DNA of 15,669 bases from SFTJ01 sp051871515. Lineage in GTDB: Bacteria; Bacteroidota; Bacteroidia; Bacteroidales; Muribaculaceae. A program made the translations under genes and the position numbers. The stretch is from positions 1-15,669 of the forward strand of contig JBJECY010000033.1 in assembly GCA_051871515.1 (NCBI GenBank). Reading direction: 5' to 3'. Positions 8,174 through 15,511 of this stretch are shown here, one piece after another (positions within the stretch are counted from its first letter, which is position 1; every line of letters starts with the position of its first letter). The notes under the pieces are model-generated. The model had not been told where the DNA came from. It worked only from the letters and a program-made list of their open reading frames with translations, and did not search any database.

Positions 8174-9643
8174 TTAATAGCCATTGTTTTGTTGGCCTTT
8201 GATGCCTGCGTTAGCGTTGATTTCGTCCTGTGAGATTGGCAAAACAATCTTATAATAGGTGCGGTCAATCACTTTCTCTCGCGAGCTCACCGGAACGTCT
8301 TGGAAGTCATCGTTAAATTCAATTTCACGGTTGAGCCTTATCATATCAAAGAATCGTTGACCTTCGCCAAAGAACTCTTTACTGCGCTCGTTGAGAATCA
8401 TATCAACAGAGATGGTTGACTCGTTAGCGGGTTCAAGGTTAGGAGCTCGGCAACGGATGGCGTTAAGATACTCGGCGGCATCGTCTTTGCTGTTGAGCGC
8501 CAACGCTGCTTCGGAAGCAATCAAATAGATTTCAGAAAGTCTTATCACCTTGATGTTAACGGCACTTGGCGTTTCTTTTCCGTCGCCGTGCAACTCGGTG
8601 CTACCCATATATTTGTAGCAGGCTCCGCGGCGTCCGGTGCCATAGTCATAGTCTTCTTCGTCAACGTCCATCACGCCCCAGCGCACGTCTTCAGGGTCTT
8701 CACCCAGGCGCTCCAAGAAATAATCGCTGGCAAGGAACCATCCTTGAGCACCGCTCACGCGCTTGTAGCGCATGTAGTAATATCCAAGTGAGCTGCTGCC
8801 AAGGTCGTTGTCAGAGTCAATGCCCAGCTCAAAGATGCTCTCCGAGCCATATTGCTTGCGCCATGAGTCAACCCATGTGCTTGGTTTATAGAGCGCATAA
8901 CGGTCGCAGTCGATGATTTCTTTGGCTGCGTTAAGTGCGTTGTTATAATCTTCCATATAGAGGTAAGCGCGCGCTTGCAAGGCGATGTTGGCATAATAGC
9001 CAATGTAGCTGTCAACGGCGCGTTTGTCGGCACTCAGCAACTCGGCTCCGGTCTTGAGGTCGGAGATTATTTGCTTATAAATCTCTTCAACAGTGGCGCG
9101 AGAGGGCTGTGCCGATGCCTCGATTGGCTCGGTCACCAAAGGCACGCCGTAGGAACTCTTGTCGTAATTATAGGGTAGGCCGTAGAGGCGCACCAAGTCA
9201 AAGTAGAAAAGCGCACGCAGCGTGTAGGCTTGGCCCAAATAGGTGTCGAAACCGTTTTTGCCGGCGTTTTGCAGCCTTTTTATGTTTGAGATTATGTTAT
9301 TGACCTGCGAGATGCAGTAGTAGCCTTGTGTCCAAAAACCGCTGTAGCTGCCGCTGGTGGCAGAGTGGTTGAACGAATAGAGCGCATCAAGTCCGCGGCC
9401 GGCGCTGTAGATGGTGAGGTCGCCGCCTTTGGCGTCGCCGTAAATCATGAAGTTGCGGCCATAATACACGCTCGAGGTCATGGCACGCATCACGCCGTTG
9501 ATGGCCACTTGGGCATCGTCGGCTGTGGCGATTGCTGTTTCGGCATTGCTTGCATTGGTGGGTTGCATGTCAAGGAAGTCATCGCACGAGCTGTTGAACA
9601 GCGCAGCAGCAATCATCAATATGCTAATTCTTAATATTTTCAT
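8174..9643 (-). CDS. SusD/RagB-family outer-membrane glycan-binding lipoprotein
   Basis: The 489-residue protein begins with a lipoprotein signal; the lipobox FNSSC puts the lipidated cysteine at residue 20, followed by DDFLD as in many SusD proteins. The N-terminal TPR-like half includes ADDAQVAINGVMRAM, QAYTLRALFYFDLVRLYG and GVPLV. The C-terminal half has IRLSEIYLIASEAALAL, YLNAIRCRA and a FFGEGQRFFDMIRL block that is highly typical, ending in QNNGY. Length is normal for the family. It caps the barrel of its SusC partner on the cell surface and binds glycan for import. The gene follows the susC-like gene by 73 bases on the same strand and precedes the operon terminator. The substrate is unknown; the neighbouring GH38 genes make a mannose-containing glycan plausible. 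Confidence 0.96.
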   Translation of the reverse strand: MKILRISILMIAAALFNSSCDDFLDMQPTNASNAETAIATADDAQVAINGVMRAMTSSVYYGRNFMIYGDAKGGDLTIYSAGRGLDALYSFNHSATSGSYSGFWTQGYYCISQVNNIISNIKRLQNAGKNGFDTYLGQAYTLRALFYFDLVRLYGLPYNYDKSSYGVPLVTEPIEASAQPSRATVEEIYKQIISDLKTGAELLSADKRAVDSYIGYYANIALQARAYLYMEDYNNALNAAKEIIDCDRYALYKPSTWVDSWRKQYGSESIFELGIDSDNDLGSSSLGYYYMRYKRVSGAQGWFLASDYFLERLGEDPEDVRWGVMDVDEEDYDYGTGRRGACYKYMGSTELHGDGKETPSAVNIKVIRLSEIYLIASEAALALNSKDDAAEYLNAIRCRAPNLEPANESTISVDMILNERSKEFFGEGQRFFDMIRLNREIEFNDDFQDVPVSSREKVIDRTYYKIVLPISQDEINANAGIKGQQNNGY

Positions 9644-9716
9644 GCTATGAATATATATTGTTTTTTATGATGTTATTTGTGAAAATATGTGGGTTACACG
9701 GTCCCTAAACCTGACC

Positions 9717-12700
9717 TCAGAACTTCAGGTCGATGCCAAAAGTGAAGGTCTTGCCAATTGGTGTTTCCCATCCGCGAGTGCCGTAGCTGTTCACCTCGGG
9801 GTCAGCCTCTTTATATGCTGCGAAGGTGAGCAGATTGGTGGCGTTGAAGAACACCTTTGCGCTGCTCAGCATGGCTTTGCTGATGACTTGTTTTGGCAGG
9901 TTATAGCCAATCGACAGGTTTTTCAGGCGCAGGAAGTTGGCGCTGTGGATGTGTCGTGAGCTATATTGCATAGCGTCGGTGAGGTCGTTGCCGCTGAGCG
10001 CAGGTTGAGTGCCAGAGGTGTTGGTGGGGGTCCACATGTTGTCGTAGTAGCTCTTGGCGCGTATGCGTTCCCAGTAATAGCCGTCGTCGGCGACGTCTTT
10101 ATAGGCTCCGTCGTAGATTTTGCCGCCCAACTTATAGATGAAGTTGAGCCCCAGGTCAAAGCCTCGATAATTTACGTTGGTGCTGAAACCGCCGCTAATC
10201 TTGGGCACTGCGTTGCCAATGATGGTGTAGTTGGCGTTGTCGTAGTCGTAGGTGGCACCGCGGCCGTTGTACTCAAAGTCGCCTGCTTTGGGGTTGCCCG
10301 GCTCGTTGACGTAATACACGCTCTTGCCGTTTGATGGGTCAACACCTGCCCATTCATAGCCGTAGAATGCCAGAGTTGATTCGCCCTCGCGATAGAGGTA
10401 CATTGCGCGGTCGTCGTCGCCGGTTGGGTCATACCAAATGATGTCGGCTCCGTTATAAAGCTTCTTCACCTTGCTTGAGAGTATTGAGGCGTTGATTCCG
10501 GCACTCCAAGTGATGTTCTTGTTTCTGATGATGTCACCGTTGAGCTCTATTTCAAGACCGTGGTTGTTGATTTCGCCAATGTTGCTCAACACCGAGCCAA
10601 ATCCGGTGACGGTTGAGATGGGCACATCTTGAAGAAGGTCTTTCGACTTGCGGTCGAAGTATTCAATTGTTCCGCGCAGGCGGTTGTTAATCACGCCAAA
10701 GTCAATGCCCACGTTAGTGGTGTAGCTGGTTTCCCACGAGAGGTCGCTATTGGCCATAGTGGTGATGGTGCCGCCAGGGTTGCCCAGATACTTGTTGGTG
10801 TAGCTCATCAGGTTGATGTAGCCATAGTTGTTGGTGGGCAGAGTACCGTTGACACCGTAAGAGAGGCGCAGACGCAGGTCGCTGAGCGCTGACACGTCTT
10901 GCATCCAAGGTTCAGTGATGATGCGCCATGCTCCGGCTACACTCCAGAAATTGCCCCATCGGGTGTCAGGGCTCAGGCGCGACGAGCCGTCGCGGCGCAG
11001 TGATGCCGAGAAGAAATAGCGCTGATTCCAGTTATAGTCAACCTTTGAGAGTATTGATACCATCGAGTTGCCCCAGTTATAAGCATTTGCTTTCACTGTG
11101 CCGGCAGTGGCAACGGTGTGCAGCGTGCTGGTGGGCAGACCCTCGCCGCTTGCGCGGGTGAAGTCGGTGGTGTTTTTCTCAGCCTCAAAGCCTGCCAGCA
11201 AACCAATGTTGTGCAGCCCAAAGGTGTTGTTATAGTTTGCGGTGGTCGATGACACAATCTTTTCATACACGGTGCGCATCTCGTGCACTTCGCCGCTGCT
11301 GGCAGCTCCGCTGAAGTGGTTGGCGCTATAATAGATGTGGTCCTTCACCGTGGTGTTGTCATACGAGAAGATGCTCTTCACGTCGAGCCCCTCAAAGAGG
11401 TGCAGTGTGAGAGTTTCAACAGCCGAGATGCGATTGTTCACGCTCTCGTTTTCCCATTCGTTGTTGTAGTAGAGCGAGTTGTAGGCGTAGCTGCCGTAGC
11501 GGCTGGTCCAATCTTCGCCGGTGCTGTAGTCAGTGGGCCAATAAAGTCCCCACAGCAAGTTGCGCGTTTGCATAAACAGGTTTGACCCGGTGCTGCGGGT
11601 GTCGTTGTAACCGCTCTTTGATGTGCGGCTTAGGCTCACGTTTGTGCCAAAGTCGAGCCAATTGCCCACTTTCTGAGTCAGGTTCAAGCGTCCGCTGATG
11701 CGGTCAAAGCTGTTGGTTCTCACGCGTCCGTCGTCTTTTGTGTACGACAGCGACGAATAATAGTTGGTGCGGTCGTTGGCGCCGCTCACGCTCAGGTCAT
11801 AAGTCTGATACACGGCGGTGCGGAAATAGGCATCATCCCAATCAAAATAGCGGTTGGCGCGGCCCGAATTGTCATAGTCGCTTATTATCACGTTCTCATA
11901 GGCTGTTGTGCCAGAGGTTGAGAACTGATAGCCGTGCTTATTGAATTTCTTGTTAAGTTGGCTCAGAGCATATTCGTTGGCAGCCTCGGGTGTGCGGCCG
12001 CTTGAGGTGCGGTAGTCGTGAAACACGGTGTAGAGCATGTTCACCTGTTCCTGAGTGCTTGCTGCCTCATAGTTTTTTGTTGCCCAGCTTGGTGTGAAGC
12101 CCACCGATGCTTTCAGGGCCACCACGGTGCGTCCTTGCTTACCCTTTTTTGTGGTGATGAGCACCACGCCGTTGGCAGCGCGGCTACCGTAGAGCGACGA
12201 TGCCGCAGCGTCTTTCAGCACTGAGATTGACTCAATGTCCTCGGGGTTGAGCGAGTTCATCACGTTGTTGGTGCTATAGGTGTAGCCGCTCATCTGGCCC
12301 ACGTCGCCGTTCACCACGGGCACGCCGTCAATCACATAAAGCGGTTCGTTGCTCGCATTCATCGAGCCGTTGCCTCTGATGCGTATGCTTGGCGCCGAAC
12401 CGGCCTGTCCGCTCGACGAGGTTACTTGCAGACCAGCCACCTTGCCTGTGAGGGCATTCTCAAAACTGGTGATGGGCATGTCCTTCAGCGCATCACCTTT
12501 CACAAGCGACGCCGAACCTGCGTAGCTGCTTTTTTTGGCAGTGCCATAGGCCACCACCAACACTTCATCAAGCACTTCGCTGTCGGGGGTGAGCACTATC
12601 TCCATCAATGGGCTTATTGCCTGCTCGGCCTTTTTCATGCCCACGTAGCTCACCACAACGCTCTTGGCGTCGGCTGGCACGTTGTTTATCACAAAGTTGC

Positions 12701-12878
12701 CGTCAATGTCGCTGGCAACTGCCAATTTGGTGCCTTTCACAAGCACCGTAGCGCCTATCACCGGCTTGTGCCCCTCTGAGGTGTACACAGTGCCTGACAC
12801 TTTCATTGTTTGCCCCATTGCGCTACAAACTCCTGTGAGTAGGGCAACAATGAATAGGTAAATTGATTTTGTTTTCAT
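9717..12878 (-). CDS. SusC/RagA-family TonB-dependent outer-membrane transporter
   Basis: The 1053-residue protein has a signal peptide (about 1-22) and a carboxypeptidase-D regulatory-like domain near 26-98, including GTVYTSEGHKPVIGATVLVKG and DIDGNFVINNVP. DEVLVVAYGTAKK (104-116) leads into the plug domain. The plug holds GKVAGLQVTSSSGQ, SIRIRGNGSMNASNEPLYVI and, further on, a DAAASSLYGSRAANGVVLIT block, all hallmarks of the SusC family. A long beta-barrel follows and ends in FTFGIDLKF with the terminal aromatic typical of outer-membrane proteins. It lacks an N-terminal STN signalling domain, so it should not itself drive an anti-sigma factor. It imports oligosaccharides across the outer membrane with its SusD partner, powered by TonB. 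It is the first gene of the operon, with a promoter about 60 bases upstream. Confidence 0.97.
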   Translation of the reverse strand: MKTKSIYLFIVALLTGVCSAMGQTMKVSGTVYTSEGHKPVIGATVLVKGTKLAVASDIDGNFVINNVPADAKSVVVSYVGMKKAEQAISPLMEIVLTPDSEVLDEVLVVAYGTAKKSSYAGSASLVKGDALKDMPITSFENALTGKVAGLQVTSSSGQAGSAPSIRIRGNGSMNASNEPLYVIDGVPVVNGDVGQMSGYTYSTNNVMNSLNPEDIESISVLKDAAASSLYGSRAANGVVLITTKKGKQGRTVVALKASVGFTPSWATKNYEAASTQEQVNMLYTVFHDYRTSSGRTPEAANEYALSQLNKKFNKHGYQFSTSGTTAYENVIISDYDNSGRANRYFDWDDAYFRTAVYQTYDLSVSGANDRTNYYSSLSYTKDDGRVRTNSFDRISGRLNLTQKVGNWLDFGTNVSLSRTSKSGYNDTRSTGSNLFMQTRNLLWGLYWPTDYSTGEDWTSRYGSYAYNSLYYNNEWENESVNNRISAVETLTLHLFEGLDVKSIFSYDNTTVKDHIYYSANHFSGAASSGEVHEMRTVYEKIVSSTTANYNNTFGLHNIGLLAGFEAEKNTTDFTRASGEGLPTSTLHTVATAGTVKANAYNWGNSMVSILSKVDYNWNQRYFFSASLRRDGSSRLSPDTRWGNFWSVAGAWRIITEPWMQDVSALSDLRLRLSYGVNGTLPTNNYGYINLMSYTNKYLGNPGGTITTMANSDLSWETSYTTNVGIDFGVINNRLRGTIEYFDRKSKDLLQDVPISTVTGFGSVLSNIGEINNHGLEIELNGDIIRNKNITWSAGINASILSSKVKKLYNGADIIWYDPTGDDDRAMYLYREGESTLAFYGYEWAGVDPSNGKSVYYVNEPGNPKAGDFEYNGRGATYDYDNANYTIIGNAVPKISGGFSTNVNYRGFDLGLNFIYKLGGKIYDGAYKDVADDGYYWERIRAKSYYDNMWTPTNTSGTQPALSGNDLTDAMQYSSRHIHSANFLRLKNLSIGYNLPKQVISKAMLSSAKVFFNATNLLTFAAYKEADPEVNSYGTRGWETPIGKTFTFGIDLKF

Positions 12879-12936
12879 TCTTGAAATTGATTGATTTTTT
12901 CAATGTTTTTGTGTTTATACCTATATTAACTCGCTG

Positions 12937-12967
12937 CAAATATAAACACTAATTTGCGTAAATGAAA
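12937..12967 (-). promoter_or_regulatory. Bacteroidetes-type promoter of the susC-susD operon
   Basis: On the minus strand, TATATTTG (12944-12937) matches the -7 element exactly, and TTTC (12967-12964) is a one-mismatch -33 element with 19 bases between. Transcription would start near 12930, about 50 nt ahead of the susC-like ATG at 12878. Confidence 0.6.
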
Positions 12968-13149
12968 GAAAAATGCGAAAAAATGTAAAATTTAACGTCA
13001 AAAACCTGAACTTTTGCTATCAAATTGGTGTTAAAATGACGTGTTGTATTCGCAAAATGAAATCGTGAATTTTTGTGCCTCGTGGGGCTGCAATATGGCG
13101 GTGTAAATCTCTCGTTGACAGCACTGAAAAAGATGGGAGGCCATTGCAT

Positions 13150-13178
13150 AAAAAAAGCCCCGGAGGTATCTCCGAGGC
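13150..13178 (-). terminator. Terminator of the toxin-like cassette
   Basis: On the minus strand a hairpin with one C-A mismatch (arms 13170-13178 and 13157-13165, 4-base loop) is followed by seven T residues (13156-13150). It lies about 100 bases past the last gene of the cassette. It also ends the structured stretch beside it. Confidence 0.85.
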
Positions 13179-13265
13179 AATGCGTTAGGGATTCTTTGCG
13201 AGCAAAGCGGCAAGCCGATAAGTTAGTCCTTCAGGATTGAGACCCAGGCTCAACGGCTATGCCGT
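13179..13265 (-). ncRNA. Structured 3' UTR or small RNA of unknown type
   Basis: Between the last cassette gene and its terminator lie five small stem-loops, packed almost end to end. They are ACGGC-TAT-GCCGT (13253-13265), TTGAG/CTCAA (13237-13253), TCC/GGA (13227-13236), CGGC-AA-GCCG (13208-13217) and CTTTG-CGAG-CAAAG (13194-13207). This density of short stems suggests a folded RNA, either a stable 3' UTR or a separate small RNA. A weak -7-like element, AATATTTG (13283-13276), would place a start near 13270, but no -33 element is visible. I do not recognise an RNA family. It could also be a DNA-level repeat or recombination site. Confidence 0.4.
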
Positions 13266-13274
13266 AATTCCCAA

Positions 13275-13634
13275 TCAAATATTAATATATGACACAGGAT
13301 TTTGAGACCGATGGTTCACAACATTCCATACACAAAGACCAATGAATGAAGAATCTTCGACCTCAATGCCGTCAAATTCATAACGAACAGACTTACTAAT
13401 GAAAGTTTCAGATTTATACCAACGAGTAGGCTTAAACACTGCTTTTACTATGCCATGAACAACAGCAAGAACATAATCAGCCTTTTCCGCACGGTTAACA
13501 TTTAGTCGCCAATAATGGCGAGCGCAATCATAAACGTCCTTTCTTTCGTTATTATCAAAAGTCTTGCTAATGTTAACACAAAGTAAATGGTCGTTAGATG
13601 TCGGTTGAATGTATTTAATACTGTTATCTGTCAT
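13275..13634 (-). CDS. Conserved-looking small protein of unknown function
   Basis: The 119-residue frame starts at the ATG at 13634; an in-frame TTG three codons earlier is a weaker choice. It is hydrophilic with no signal peptide. The segments DVYDCARHYWRLNVNRAEKA, DYVLAVVHGIVKAVF and VWNVVNHRSQNPVSYIN resemble a small domain I recall seeing, alone or at the end of larger Bacteroidetes proteins. I cannot name it with confidence. It is the last gene before the structured stretch and terminator and is probably on the same transcript as the RHS-tail gene upstream. Given that position it could be a second immunity or accessory gene, or the surviving end of a larger gene, since coding remnants lie directly ahead of it. 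Confidence 0.6.
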   Translation of the reverse strand: MTDNSIKYIQPTSNDHLLCVNISKTFDNNERKDVYDCARHYWRLNVNRAEKADYVLAVVHGIVKAVFKPTRWYKSETFISKSVRYEFDGIEVEDSSFIGLCVWNVVNHRSQNPVSYINI

Positions 13635-13639
13635 TAATC

Positions 13640-13863
13640 TCAATTATTAAGTTGGTTAATATAATCTTGCATGTTGATTTCTTCGCAAATCGCCGATTGT
13701 TCTTGGTCGAACTCGCAGCAGTGGCAATGTCCGTCACTATTGTAAGCACCTAATCGTCGTAATCGTCCAGATTAATTTTCGTTAGGGATAGACCACGAAA
13801 CTCTATTGTGCGAACTCGAATGGCAGAGAACGCGTCTCTGCAATATCGAGCGTATTCCTTCAT
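13640..13863 (-). pseudogene. Small overlapping frames, possibly one frameshifted gene
   Basis: A 37-codon frame starts at 13863 (MKEYARYCRDAFSAIRVRTI...) with its ATG overlapping the previous stop as TAATG, and ends at TAG 13752-13750. A second frame, open from 13771 to TGA 13642-13640, contains GAYNSDGHCHCCEFDQEQ and EEINMQDYINQLNN. That composition looks coding, but it has no early start codon. The two frames overlap by 22 bases and differ by one reading-frame step. A single indel near 13750-13771 would join them into a protein of about 70 residues that starts by translational coupling. Either the gene is broken, or these are chance frames. I do not recognise either piece. Confidence 0.35.
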
Positions 13864-14711
13864 TATCTTGACATTATAATTTCAAGAAAACTAATCAGCT
13901 GTTTTTCGGTTATTGATTTTTGAGAATATAGCAAGAATGCTTTACGAACAAATGCGAATTGATATCTTAGCATATCAGGACTATAATGTATAATGGAGCC
14001 ATCATAATAAATCAGATAATCATCCTCTCCGGTAGCCTTATATCTGGCAAAGCTCACTCCCGAATTTTGCAAATTGCAGAACGGGTGTTCTGCTCCGTCT
14101 GTCAAGTCGAGATAGGTTTTTTGCGTGTCATTATCGATTTTCAGGTAATCATATAGTTGGTTGATATCATACGTCCGTTCTAAAAAGTTGCAGATATTTC
14201 TATCGGCAGCTGCCATAACAAATGCCCGCATCATATATAGCATTTTACCTTTGTCATAATTATTTTTCCGGCAAAGCTTCCATAACATCTTCACCGATTG
14301 CATCTGCTGCCCTTTCAAATTGCGGTTAAAATACCATACATCATTTCCTTCTTTGATGATATTTATACCTGTATCTGCACTCGAATATTTGGCATGTGCC
14401 ACATACACACCTACGCTTTCATCAAACTCACACAATGTGTCAAAATATTGTCGATAAGGAGCAGATTCTTTGCCAAAACTGTCAGAACTTACACCTTGCA
14501 CAGGCATCTCACTATAATCCGATATAACCACATATTCTTGATACCCTTTGTGCTCAGATAATGCCGTTTCGAGACCACTATATATTTTCGTATACGAATA
14601 CTCCAATTCAGTTTGATACAAACTCATCAACACCGTTCTATAGATGTCCTCCTTCGGCGATGCTATCACTCCAAAGGTGCATAATAAAAATATACTACAA
14701 ATCTTTCTCAT
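13863..14711 (-). CDS. Exported protein of unknown function, candidate immunity partner of the RHS-tail protein
   Basis: The 282-residue protein has a signal peptide (about 1-18, MRKICSIFLLCTFGVIAS), so it should lie in the periplasm. I do not recognise a family. The mature part is mixed helix/strand with many Tyr and Asp residues; segments such as DVWYFNRNLKGQQMQSVKML (about 125-144) and LRYQFAFVRKAFLLYSQK (about 248-265) look like ordinary folded protein. There are no transmembrane segments after the signal. Its ATG lies one base after the stop of the RHS-tail gene, with AAGGA about ten bases before it, so the two are almost certainly co-transcribed and probably translationally coupled. Toxin genes of RHS type are normally followed at once by their immunity gene, which makes that role the leading guess; nothing in the protein itself proves it. 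Base composition is AT-rich like the toxin tip. Confidence 0.75.
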   Translation of the reverse strand: MRKICSIFLLCTFGVIASPKEDIYRTVLMSLYQTELEYSYTKIYSGLETALSEHKGYQEYVVISDYSEMPVQGVSSDSFGKESAPYRQYFDTLCEFDESVGVYVAHAKYSSADTGINIIKEGNDVWYFNRNLKGQQMQSVKMLWKLCRKNNYDKGKMLYMMRAFVMAAADRNICNFLERTYDINQLYDYLKIDNDTQKTYLDLTDGAEHPFCNLQNSGVSFARYKATGEDDYLIYYDGSIIHYSPDMLRYQFAFVRKAFLLYSQKSITEKQLISFLEIIMSR

Positions 14712-14712
14712 A

Positions 14713-15453
14713 TCATCTTTCCTTTATACGTTCATTAATATATTCTTTTTCGTCACTTCCTGCCAGTTCTTCTCTTTTATTCTTGGATGGCTCAAATTTT
14801 ACGTTCGCATTCTTGTCTGTTGCATGTCTTGCTTCATGCGTAGCGATAGCCCCAATCGCATCTTCCAATGTTAAACCATTGTCCTTATACAATGGCTCTC
14901 TTTCCAACATCTCAGATATTTCTTCATTAAACAAGACAATATTAACAAAGGCAATTGTTTTTTCACCCGATTCACTATCAAAAGTAGTAAATGTTTTTGT
15001 CTCTCCACATTTTTTGCCAAAGGAAGTGCTTTCTATCCTAAATCCTATCGAATACTCGGCTTCAAGCACATCATTTAAACGCTGGCTTCCTACTTCTGTT
15101 TTTAGCATTGCATTAAATGTCACGAATTGCGTGTTTGATAAATTATCGCTGAGCTTACCAGTTTCTTTATTGAATGTAACTCGCTGATTATCGTTGCCAA
15201 TAACATAGTTCCCACTCGGGTCAACAAACTTCACCGGGTTCCCGGCGCACCATGTGTAGGGGCTGAGGCTGTAGTATTTTTCTAATTTTGGGTCCATCGT
15301 GGAGGTGCGGCCTATTAGGGAGTCGTACCAACGAGCTTCGGAGTCGTAGAGGTCGAGGCCATGCATGCGGCCGAGCATCGGCATTGCCTTTGCCGATGAA
15401 GCTGCAATGCAGCTCATCAGCAGAATGGTAAATATGCGAAACCTCACTTTCAT
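14713..15453 (-). CDS. Short RHS-tail protein with signal peptide and HExxH-type C-terminal domain
   Basis: The 246-residue protein starts at the ATG at 15453, chosen because a promoter sits about 30 bases upstream and a clean signal peptide follows (1-23, ...SSAKA). Residues about 27-82 are the end of an RHS core: GLDLYDSEARWYDSLIGR, MDPKLEKYYSLSPYTWCAGN and PVKFVDPSGN. Full RHS proteins place this after a thousand or more residues of repeats, which are absent here. The variable tip (83-246) has AIATHEARHATD with HExxH at 206-210. Downstream acidic residues in REELAGSDEKEYINE (about 227-241) could supply a third zinc ligand, so a zinc metallopeptidase-like toxin is likely. Base composition drops from roughly 52-62% GC in the RHS part (15241-15360) to about 28% in a sampled line of the tip (14941-15000), the usual sign of a swapped toxin tip. 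C15 could alternatively be lipidated. Confidence 0.8.
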   Translation of the reverse strand: MKVRFRIFTILLMSCIAASSAKAMPMLGRMHGLDLYDSEARWYDSLIGRTSTMDPKLEKYYSLSPYTWCAGNPVKFVDPSGNYVIGNDNQRVTFNKETGKLSDNLSNTQFVTFNAMLKTEVGSQRLNDVLEAEYSIGFRIESTSFGKKCGETKTFTTFDSESGEKTIAFVNIVLFNEEISEMLEREPLYKDNGLTLEDAIGAIATHEARHATDKNANVKFEPSKNKREELAGSDEKEYINERIKER

Positions 15454-15479
15454 GGTTCTTGGGGGTTGATGTATAACCC

Positions 15480-15511
15480 CAAAATTACGCATCACATTCC
15501 GTTTTGTCAAG
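15480..15511 (-). promoter_or_regulatory. Bacteroidetes-type promoter of the RHS-tail cassette
   Basis: On the minus strand TAATTTTG (15487-15480) matches the -7 element, and CTTG (15511-15508) is a one-mismatch -33 element with 20 bases between. A start near 15474 gives a short leader and fits the ATG at 15453, while excluding the longer frame that begins at 15597. Confidence 0.55.

Larger units (their letters stand above)
12879..13274. other. Region between the susC-like gene and the toxin-like cassette
   Basis: No gene is supportable here. The left part (12879-12967) holds the susC promoter and leader. The stretch 12968-13149 is AT-rich with nothing I recognise; short minus-strand frames there start without a ribosome site and read as noise. 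The right part (13150-13265) is a structured stretch ending in a terminator, listed separately. Confidence 0.5.

Noticed and set aside
12949..13213. Two minus-strand frames of 60-66 codons upstream of the susC-like gene
   Set aside because: They overlap the promoter, the terminator and each other, and their compositions do not look coding.
13179..13265. Integron attC site or CRISPR repeat as an explanation for the hairpin cluster
   Set aside because: The core-site sequences expected of attC are not in the right arrangement, and there are no repeated units with spacers.
14561..15187. A 208-codon plus-strand frame opposite the RHS tip
   Set aside because: It is Ser/Phe/Leu-rich as expected from the antisense of an AT-rich gene, and the minus strand carries RHS and HExxH motifs with a matching promoter.
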